Source of the DNA: JAWOGN01 sp046496815
Lineage (GTDB): Bacteria > Desulfobacterota > DSM-4660 > Desulfatiglandales > Desulfatiglandaceae
Reading direction: 5' to 3'
Assembly: GCA_046496815.1 (NCBI GenBank)
Contig: JAWOGN010000068.1
Span: 1-13,058, forward strand
DNA length: 13,058 nucleotides
This document shows, in pieces, positions 7,781-13,058 of this stretch. Under the pieces are notes generated by a model. That model had not been told where the DNA came from. It searched no databases and saw nothing but the letters and a program-made list of their open reading frames with translations. Position 1 is the stretch's first letter. Every line of letters begins with the position of its first letter. The position numbers and the translations under genes are program-made.

Positions 7781-8197
7781 ATGTTTCCAGAAATGATAAG
7801 GCGCATAAAGCACTTGGCCGGGAGGAAGACCGGTGTGCACGGAGAAAGGCTTTCGGTATCCCTTGACAGAGATTCCATTGACCGATTCAAGCGGCTTAAA
7901 AAGAAGCTGAAATCGGTTAATGAAGGTCAACTCATGGCCCTGGCGCTGAAATCACTAGAGCAGAAGACGGATAGGATCATTAAAAGGCAGGCAAGGAAAA
8001 AAGCGCCTTTACTCTTAAAGGAAGGGCTGGGCATGGAGGAAATTGCTAAGCATTTCGAAAAAAAGGGCATCCCCGCACCTGGAGAGGCAGCGCACTGGGA
8101 CACGCAGGCGGTTTCGGACGTGCTGGATACGAATAGAGAAAACCGAATGCGGCAGCGGTTTCAAGGGCAGAATGCGCAGCGGTCAGTGACTGGTTAG
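7781..8197 (+). CDS. Putative small DNA-binding regulator (RHH-like plus recombinase-type helix-turn-helix)
   Basis: 138 residues if started at ATG 7781, which has GGAG 6 bases upstream; a longer frame from TTG 7655 runs through sequence without protein-like composition and would cross the palindrome, so I reject it. Residues 22-62 (R-L-S-V-S-L-D-R-D-S-I-D-R-F-K, then a helix) read like a ribbon-helix-helix strand and helices. Residues 81-116 (G-L-G-M-E-E-I-A-K-H-F-E-K-K-G-I-P-A-P, then W-D-T-Q-A-V-S-D-V-L) resemble the short helix-turn-helix seen in large serine recombinases and small relatives (x-x-I-A-x-x-L-N-x-R-G-I-P-T-P). The protein is very basic with many Lys/Arg. No recombinase catalytic domain is present. 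DNA binding is likely; the target is unknown, and the palindrome upstream is one candidate. Its TAG overlaps the TAA of the convergent gene. Confidence 0.65.
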   Translation: MFPEMIRRIKHLAGRKTGVHGERLSVSLDRDSIDRFKRLKKKLKSVNEGQLMALALKSLEQKTDRIIKRQARKKAPLLLKEGLGMEEIAKHFEKKGIPAPGEAAHWDTQAVSDVLDTNRENRMRQRFQGQNAQRSVTG

Positions 8198-8565
8198 CCC
8201 TTTAAAAGCCTCTCGCTGTCTTCCACTTTTAAATGCACACCGTTTTCCGCTACCTTTTCGATTTGATCCAACATCACGTAGCGATCAGCTCCAAACAGCG
8301 CTGCGCTGTCCACTTTGATAAAACCGTGCATGAGAAGCCTTTCGCGCAGTTCCTTGGGCAGATTATCCGAGCTGAACATCTTCCCTATTACGTCAACCAG
8401 ATCCGGTTCGGCTGCTTCACCCGCCGGTACCGCTGCGGCGGGATGTTCAGAGCTACCGGCTTCACTGGACCGAACGAATTCAACGGTGCCGACTTCGTCA
8501 CCTTTGTTATCGTAGACTTTCATGCCTTTTCTAATCATCCTGAACATACTGTCACGATCCGGCAT
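8194..8565 (-). CDS. DUF2171/PRC-barrel-like protein with inserted Ala/Pro/Glu-rich segment
   Basis: 123 residues from ATG 8563-8565, chosen because AAAGGAGGGG lies 5 bases upstream; an in-frame extension to 8619 runs through this site and is not protein-like. Residues 12-31 (R-K-G-M-K-V-Y-D-N-K-G-D-E-V-G-T-V-E-F-V) are the typical first strands of a PRC-barrel/DUF2171 domain, and residues 93-116 (G-A-D-R-Y-V-M-L-D-Q-I-E-K-V, then V-H-L-K-V) are its last strands. Between them lie an Ala/Pro/Glu-rich linker (about 33-55) and an acidic helical part (55-85), longer than usual for this small domain. Such proteins are often stress-associated but have no defined biochemical role. Same strand as the FKBP and GT20 genes. 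Confidence 0.65.
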   Translation of the reverse strand: MPDRDSMFRMIRKGMKVYDNKGDEVGTVEFVRSSEAGSSEHPAAAVPAGEAAEPDLVDVIGKMFSSDNLPKELRERLLMHGFIKVDSAALFGADRYVMLDQIEKVAENGVHLKVEDSERLLKG

Positions 8566-8658
8566 CGTATCCCCTCCTTTCACTATTTGCTTAATTCGAA
8601 CTGGGTCTCCCGGCCGCAACCACGTAACATTCAGGTATCGGAATCTCCGAAAACCATT

Positions 8659-8796
8659 TTACATCGGTCCCCTGGAGTCCATGGGGGCATTTGCGTATTT
8701 CATTGATCCTGCGGAGTAGATGCCGTTGTGAAGCCGCGAATTGCCCGAGTGTACCATTTTTCTCGAATCCTCTGATTTATTTCCTCCGTCGCTCAT
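8659..8796 (-). CDS. Possible small hydrophilic protein (45 residues)
   Basis: ATG at 8794-8796 is preceded by AAAGGAG with a short 3-base spacer, followed by 45 codons to TAA at 8659-8661. The peptide begins MSDGGNKSEDSRKM and is rich in Ser, Gly, Asn and Met, with no cysteine and little hydrophobic content, so it would be disordered. It sits on the same strand between the FKBP gene (upstream) and the DUF2171-like gene (downstream), in a gap that is otherwise empty. I do not recognise a family. The ribosome-binding site and position favour a gene; the short spacer and length argue caution. Confidence 0.35.
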   Translation of the reverse strand: MSDGGNKSEDSRKMVHSGNSRLHNGIYSAGSMKYANAPMDSRGPM

Positions 8797-8933
8797 AGGC
8801 TCCTTTCGCGGTTTCTCTCAGCCAACAAGTGCTTTTGTTATCTGATTGTTCAGCCCATGCATTTTCTTTCATCTTCGGTTTCAGTTGTTCGAATTAAATT
8901 GTATACCCTCCCTTGGATTGACAAGGCCGCACC
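8797..8933. other. Intergenic region, nothing recognised
   Basis: With the small ORF at 8659-8796 and the leader of the DUF2171-like gene (8566-8658), this makes a 368-bp gap. On the minus strand just after the FKBP stop there is a weak CCTTG/CAAGG hairpin without a following T-run, so I see no clear intrinsic terminator. No promoter stands out by eye. Confidence 0.4.
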
Positions 8934-9356
8934 TTAAGCGACCGCTATCAACTCAATGTCAAACACGATGGTTTTCCCTGCTAACGGGTGGTTTGCATCA
9001 AGCGTCACGGTATCTCCCTCAATATCTTTGACGACTGCATCAATAGTATTGCCCGTTCCATCGTTCAGCTGTACTCCCTGCCCGATATCGGGTTCAAGCG
9101 CTTCGGGAAAATCATTTTTATCTGCGCAGACCACCAATTCTTGACGCCTTACCCCAAATGCCTGCGGGATCTCGAAAGTCTGTTTATCACCGACCTCCAT
9201 GCCGACAACACATTTCTCAAAACCGGGAATCACCTGCCCCGCTCCGATTGTAAACTCGAGAGGTCCTTGACTTCTTGAGCTATCTAAAATGGACCCATCT
9301 TCAAGCTTTCCCGTATAATGTACTTTTACCTGATTTCCTTTGTTTGCCTTTTTCAT
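8934..9356 (-). CDS. SlyD-like FKBP-type peptidyl-prolyl cis-trans isomerase
   Basis: 140 residues. The enzyme catalyses cis-trans isomerisation of prolyl bonds and, in the SlyD group, acts as a cytoplasmic chaperone through an inserted flap. Seen: FKBP start V-K-V-H-Y-T-G-K-L-E-D-G (10-21), D-S-S, G-x-G-Q-V-I-P-G-F-E (38-47), G-M-x-V-G-D-K (52-58), AFG at 67-69 where AYG is usual, the inserted domain at about 70-115, and the signature L-D-A-N-H-P-L-A-G-K-T at 119-129. It ends after I-E-L-I-A-V-A, lacking the His/Cys-rich metal-binding tail of E. coli SlyD. Start: ATG 9354-9356 with AGGAGG 5 bases upstream; a GTG two codons earlier lies inside that ribosome-binding site and cannot be the start. 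Same strand as GT20, 146 bp downstream of it. Confidence 0.92.
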   Translation of the reverse strand: MKKANKGNQVKVHYTGKLEDGSILDSSRSQGPLEFTIGAGQVIPGFEKCVVGMEVGDKQTFEIPQAFGVRRQELVVCADKNDFPEALEPDIGQGVQLNDGTGNTIDAVVKDIEGDTVTLDANHPLAGKTIVFDIELIAVA

Positions 9357-9502
9357 TTGCACCTCCTACAGGCTCGTATGTTCATAAGTTAAATTAATTC
9401 CACTTCCGGGCCATCACGTGCAGGTAAAATCATAGTCCGATCGATATCGGTCTGTGAATGGGGTAAATCCTGTATTCTCTCGATAATGATTTTTGTATAA
9501 AT

Positions 9503-11230
9503 TTAACGCCCTAAAATCGCATCGATATTCTTTTCAGCCCAATCATCCACCCTGCGCTCCTTTTCAACATAATCGATCACTTTTTCCGAGAGAGCCAGAC
9601 CTTTTCTCAGTCCTTCTGCAATTTTCTCGCCTGAGGTCTTTGGTCTCATGGGATTGATATAAACAATACCATCCGCCTCGCCGAAGCCCTTTTCTTTCAA
9701 CACCCTTGAAGCGCCGCTCGTACTGAGCGCCAGAATTCCTCGGCTTTCAGGCTGCTTGTGTTTTTGGGAAAGTATATATTCAAAAGCTACAAGGTTCATG
9801 CCATCCTCAAGGGGGGTCACCATCATCACATCCACCGCTTTCATAAATCTGTAATTCTGAGGCGGAGATATGCCCTGATTCACATGGATGACATGCTCCC
9901 CCTGTAATTTTCCGTTTACCTTCTTAATCTCTTGATCCAGCAATGTTTGAAGCTTCTGATAGTCCGGGTTTTCAGATCTGCTTGGAGCCGTTACCTGGTA
10001 AAAACAGCTGTCTTGATTGGATACTTTCAGGTTGAAAAACGCGTGTTGGAATATGCTCAGTCTTTCAACCAGCCCCTTCGTATAATCGCAGCGCTCCAGT
10101 CCACCGAATATATATTTGCCTCGCGTTCTGTCATTCTCCAATCTCGAAGATAAGCTTTTTCCATCTAATTGGTATTCAAGGGTTTTGCCTTCTGAGACTT
10201 CGGAAATAATCTTGTCAACATCCAATCCTATCGGGAGCGCACCAATCGTCGTTGTTCCATTCTCATGTCTAATCTCGTAGAAGTGATTTACGACCCTTAT
10301 TTCTACAGGAAACCATTCCTCGAGCGCTTCCAGATAGTTGTCACAGTACTCCTTTGTATGGAATCCAATGAAATCATTTGCCAGCATCCCCCATGTCAGC
10401 TTTTGCAGCACACTTTCGATATTTTCACCAAACGGGTCATATATTTTACGCTTGACCTTATTTCTCTTGTCTTCACGGATCAGACCTTGGATTTCATGAA
10501 TATTGAAAAACGGCGTGTGCATGAAATGGCCCACATGGATTCGCTTTCTCTCCTCTGCGGAAAACCCCTCCTCTCGGAGCAGTGCCTTGAAAACTTCCGA
10601 CACTTGCATCAAGTGATAGTCCTGGTTCCATACAACCACAGGGTCGCCATCTCTCAGAAACTCTTTGCTCTTATGAATTTCGTCTATCGTGGTATTCGCG
10701 AAGGTAACGCCACTGCTTGTGTACTGCACGAAGTCATTTTTTTCAAAATAAGGCCTTGGAAACGCCCCGGCTTTCTTGTAAAAGAGGGGGGATCTTGTTA
10801 GATGCATCAGCGGCCAGAGAAAACCGTTTGTAAATTTGTTGTAATAACTGTGCATGTGCTTTGTGTCGAAAAATACGAATCTCAAATAGAAATCATATTC
10901 CTGGTACCGAAAATGCATTCGGTTATCAGGATTGATTTGAATTTGAGGGAAATGCTCGGGTGCATATCCCTCGGTCGTCATCTTCTGAAACAGTTGGTTA
11001 TAGTGACCCCGTGAAACATCCACGTCCCTGTCTCCCATGGAAGCCCCGATCCAGGTGGGATTCCAATTGCCGGCTTTCAGAAGACCGGCCATGGCCTTGA
11101 CAAGCCCCCCATCTCCAAACTCAGGCGCGACGGGAGGAAGCCCTTTTTCCAGAGAATCTTGGACTTCATTGAGAAAACCTCCGGAAAAGCTGAACGGTCC
11201 CCTGTTGGAAATGATCACCAAGTCGCTCAT
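9503..11230 (-). CDS. GT20 glycosyltransferase, probable alpha,alpha-trehalose-6-phosphate synthase
   Basis: 575 residues, about 100 more than E. coli OtsA. The family transfers glucose from UDP- or ADP-glucose to glucose-6-phosphate, giving trehalose-6-phosphate. Seen: S-N-R10, G-G-L-V at 41-44, LWP at 138-140, W-N-Q-D-Y-H-L at 201-207 in place of the usual W-x-H-D-Y-H-L, FMHTPFF at 236-242, GFHT at 289-292, R380 and K385 of E-R-x-D-Y-x-K-G (the sugar-nucleotide phosphate clamp), and T-P-L-E-D-G-M-N-L-V from 472, where Arg or Lys normally precedes D-G-M-N. Extra length lies partly at 141-190, before the DYHL motif. ATG 11228-11230 has AGGAA 6 bases upstream. The phosphatase partner is on the other strand 4.4 kb away, not adjacent as in otsBA operons. 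A related acceptor (for example glycerol-3-phosphate, as in GgpS) cannot be excluded. Confidence 0.82.
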   Translation of the reverse strand: MSDLVIISNRGPFSFSGGFLNEVQDSLEKGLPPVAPEFGDGGLVKAMAGLLKAGNWNPTWIGASMGDRDVDVSRGHYNQLFQKMTTEGYAPEHFPQIQINPDNRMHFRYQEYDFYLRFVFFDTKHMHSYYNKFTNGFLWPLMHLTRSPLFYKKAGAFPRPYFEKNDFVQYTSSGVTFANTTIDEIHKSKEFLRDGDPVVVWNQDYHLMQVSEVFKALLREEGFSAEERKRIHVGHFMHTPFFNIHEIQGLIREDKRNKVKRKIYDPFGENIESVLQKLTWGMLANDFIGFHTKEYCDNYLEALEEWFPVEIRVVNHFYEIRHENGTTTIGALPIGLDVDKIISEVSEGKTLEYQLDGKSLSSRLENDRTRGKYIFGGLERCDYTKGLVERLSIFQHAFFNLKVSNQDSCFYQVTAPSRSENPDYQKLQTLLDQEIKKVNGKLQGEHVIHVNQGISPPQNYRFMKAVDVMMVTPLEDGMNLVAFEYILSQKHKQPESRGILALSTSGASRVLKEKGFGEADGIVYINPMRPKTSGEKIAEGLRKGLALSEKVIDYVEKERRVDDWAEKNIDAILGR

Positions 11231-11496
11231 CGACTGTTCCTTTCATCAAGAGTGGATATCCAAATATATTTTCATGTCGACACGTTTTTACGTTACTAAA
11301 AAATTACCTTGCGCTTCCTGTGACGTCTATGGGGGATTGACTGTATTTTGCTCACGGCGAGACGTTACGGACAGTATGGATGGAAACGATCTGGACCTAC
11401 CTAGCACGGCCCCACACATAATGCGCCCTGTGGGACACTTCCCGGCATCTCAGGTTTCATGAAAACTGATTACCCTTTGCAAACGGCTTTCCTTTT

Positions 11497-12375
11497 TCAT
11501 TCTGTGCCGATGAAAAAGGGACGAAACGTACTTTCGTCCCTGCGCAAAGCGCAATCGATTTCAGCGAGAAGTCGCCCCTTGTCCTCCGGCAAACTGCCTG
11601 ACAGATTCAAGTAGTTGGTATAATGATCGCTTCTGAGGACGGTTTGACACACAATGTTCTCCAGGAGAAGCCGAGTTTCACGCAACACCTGGTGAGGTGA
11701 GAGAAGTTGGAATCGCTCCTTCTTAATTTCGTGCAATAGGAGGGTATTGATCTTTGGCACGAGGGTTCGCAGTCGAAGAAAATCGGGGTCGATGGCATTG
11801 ATCGCCTCAGCGGTGCCAAGCGCATGGGCATAGGTTCTTTCCACGCCTCCGAGACCGAGAATAACGTATTCGCTCAGTTCAATCCCGGCCTTCGTGGTTA
11901 TTCTGCCTGCCGCTATCTGCTCGGAAGCGGTCGTCCCTTTATTCACCCTTCTCAGGATTTCATCATCTCCGCTTTCAAGCCCCACGTGAATGCGCGTCAG
12001 TCCGGCTTTTCGGAGCCTTTTCAGATCTTCCAGACCCTTTTTGGCAACAAACTGGGAAGATCCATAGACGGTGATCCTTTGAAGGCCGGGGAACGCCTCT
12101 CTAGCAAAACGGCATATGGTGGAGAGGTCATCTGTGGGCATGGCAATCGTATTTCCGGCCGGGAAAAAGAGGGACCGGACGTTTTTTCCATAGTAGGTGC
12201 AAGCCTCGTCAATGTCCTCGCAGATTTCTTTCACCGGCCGAACCCTGTAGGCCGGGCCTTTCTTGTAAACCATGCAGAAAGTGCACTTGTTGTGAGGGCA
12301 TCCTACCGTTGCCTGTATGAGAAGGCTCTCCGCTTCACTGGGTGGTCGGTATATGGGACCTTCATAACGCATCAT
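11497..12375 (-). CDS. Radical SAM protein of unknown substrate
   Basis: 292 residues from ATG 12373-12375, which has AAGGGG 5 bases upstream; the frame stays open to 12633, but that part overlaps the end of the upstream hydrolase gene and is not protein-like. Cluster motif C26-P-H-N-K-C31-T-F-C34 binds the 4Fe-4S cluster; the first spacing is four residues rather than the classical three, which I recall as typical of this subfamily. Further: FPAGNT near 91-96, YGSSQ, H-V-G-L-E-S-G-D-D (a SAM-binding strand), L-S-E-Y-V-I-L-G-L-G-G, R-L-R-T-L-V-P and a C-terminal Y-L-N-L-S-G. The neighbourhood R-Y-E-G-x-x-Y-R-P-P-S-E-A is shared by a widespread family in anaerobes often placed near HemN/YgiQ-like proteins; no substrate is known to me. 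It follows the metallo-hydrolase gene on the same strand by 103 bp. A terminator-like hairpin lies inside its last codons. Confidence 0.85.
   Translation of the reverse strand: MMRYEGPIYRPPSEAESLLIQATVGCPHNKCTFCMVYKKGPAYRVRPVKEICEDIDEACTYYGKNVRSLFFPAGNTIAMPTDDLSTICRFAREAFPGLQRITVYGSSQFVAKKGLEDLKRLRKAGLTRIHVGLESGDDEILRRVNKGTTASEQIAAGRITTKAGIELSEYVILGLGGVERTYAHALGTAEAINAIDPDFLRLRTLVPKINTLLLHEIKKERFQLLSPHQVLRETRLLLENIVCQTVLRSDHYTNYLNLSGSLPEDKGRLLAEIDCALRRDESTFRPFFIGTE
11513..11540 (-). terminator. Intrinsic terminator-like hairpin inside the 3' end of the radical SAM gene
   Basis: Reading the minus strand, GGGACGAAA (11540-11532) and TTTCGTCCC (11526-11518) form a perfect 9-bp stem around a 5-base loop, followed at once by five T residues (11517-11513). 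This is a textbook Rho-independent terminator in shape. The stop codon of the radical SAM gene lies 13 bases further on (11499-11497), so the structure is within the coding sequence. It would separate this unit from the GT20 gene downstream on the same strand. On the plus strand there is no T-run after the stem. Confidence 0.7.
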
Positions 12376-12478
12376 TCTATCCCCTTCCCGTTGACTTGCT
12401 CCGACCTCTGCGCCGAGAGCAGCGAAACCCACGCTGCCGGCTTGAAATAAACCAGCATAAAATTTTACCCTGTCTCCC

Positions 12479-13058
12479 TCACACCGGGTGCAGAAAAGAC
12501 CGAATGAAGTCTGCCACTTCTGCCTTGCCCCTGATGACTCCATAGTGCCCTTCACAGAGGATGTCCGCCTCGAGGGAGAGGAGGAATTTGAGGGATTCGA
12601 GGTAGTCTTCGCGGTTCGAAAGGAGTGAGGCATCCAGAGGGCCGTGCACGTCCTGGCCGAAGAGCACCCTTTTTTCTTCCGACTCCATCACATAGACCAA
12701 AGACCCTGGCGAGTGGCCTGGGACGTGAAATGCCTCGAGACTTCCTCTTCCAAGAGTGATCGGGTTCTTCTTCCCGGTCAGCTTTACATCGACTTGGAAT
12801 GGTTTCAGGGATGCGCCGTACCACTTGGCGGCTGTGACCCGGCTGTCTCCCTGTTCGAGAAAAGGAGCGTCCAATTCATGGGCCACAATCCGGCACCCTG
12901 TCCTGTCTTTTATTTCCTGCGCACCACCCACGTGGTCGTAGTGACAATGGGTGATGAGGAGATATTCTATGTCTTGAGGGTGCACGCCGCAGGCGGAGAG
13001 ATTCTTGAACAGCTTTGCTGTGTCACGTCCGCAGCCTGCATCCACCAATGCACTACGC
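12479..13058 (-). CDS. Metallo-beta-lactamase-fold hydrolase (5' partial)
   Basis: The frame is open to the window end, so the N-terminus is missing; the readable part begins S-A-L-V-D-A-G-C-G, the early strand of the fold that normally follows about 25-30 residues. The zinc motif T-H-C-H-Y-D-H-V-G-G is complete, then the second-site His in V-P-G-H-S-P-G-S-L, the bridging Asp in F-G-Q-D-V-H-G, and the final His in C-E-G-H-Y-G. The order is that of glyoxalase II-like hydrolases, which cleave thioesters or other esters, though the family is broad and the substrate cannot be named. The C-terminal D-F-I-R-S-F helix is usual. It is followed by the radical SAM gene on the same strand, with 103 bp between. 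Confidence 0.88.
   Translation of the reverse strand, partial: RSALVDAGCGRDTAKLFKNLSACGVHPQDIEYLLITHCHYDHVGGAQEIKDRTGCRIVAHELDAPFLEQGDSRVTAAKWYGASLKPFQVDVKLTGKKNPITLGRGSLEAFHVPGHSPGSLVYVMESEEKRVLFGQDVHGPLDASLLSNREDYLESLKFLLSLEADILCEGHYGVIRGKAEVADFIRSFLHPV

Noticed and set aside
7632..7781. Plus-strand frame of about 49 codons whose TGA overlaps the regulator's ATG
   Set aside because: Weak ribosome-binding site, and the translation is an unlikely mix of Arg/Gly-rich and then hydrophobic residues; it also runs through the palindrome. The TGATG overlap alone is not enough.
11285..11302. TTTTTA-CGTTAC-TAAAAA inverted repeat upstream of the GT20 gene
   Set aside because: Only A/T pairs with 6-base arms; stability would be poor and such repeats are common by chance in AT-rich leaders.

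Overview
The window looks like chromosomal DNA of a Gram-negative bacterium, most likely a deltaproteobacterium (Desulfobacterota-like). Three things point there: a surface protein with divergent InlB-type repeats and a C-terminal CFIAT box, a signal-peptide-bearing outer-membrane beta-barrel protein, and a radical SAM protein of a type I associate with that group. The assignment rests on family resemblance only. No RNA gene, CRISPR array, insertion sequence or phage gene was found.

Layout. (1) 1-1242 (+): the 3' end of a large secreted or surface protein. (2) 1332-2660 (-): a convergent gene for an outer-membrane beta-barrel, preceded by a possible 19-codon upstream ORF. (3) 2737-3551: an AT-rich stretch with no recognisable gene and a candidate promoter at its end. 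(4) 3552-7601 (+): two genes of trehalose metabolism, a beta-phosphoglucomutase/trehalose-6-phosphate phosphatase fusion and a GH65 phosphorylase-like protein. (5) 7781-8197 (+): a small putative DNA-binding regulator with a perfect palindrome just upstream. (6) 8194-11230 (-): a DUF2171/PRC-barrel-like protein, a possible 45-residue small protein, a SlyD-like FKBP prolyl isomerase, and a GT20 trehalose-6-phosphate synthase. (7) 11497-13058 (-): a radical SAM protein and the 3' part of a metallo-beta-lactamase-fold hydrolase, with an intrinsic-terminator-like hairpin inside the end of the radical SAM coding sequence.

How the genes may work together. The GT20 enzyme would make trehalose-6-phosphate from a sugar nucleotide and glucose-6-phosphate, and the phosphatase half of the fusion would release trehalose. 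If the GH65 protein is a trehalose-type phosphorylase, it would return glucose plus beta-glucose-1-phosphate, and the mutase half of the fusion would turn the latter into glucose-6-phosphate. The locus would then encode a closed trehalose synthesis and recycling loop. The domain order mutase-phosphatase-GH65 matches, as I recall it, the single-chain OtsB1 protein of mycobacteria, here split into two genes. The genes between the trehalose blocks (chaperone/isomerase, DUF2171-like, small hydrophilic ORF) would suit a stress-related neighbourhood, but that is inference.
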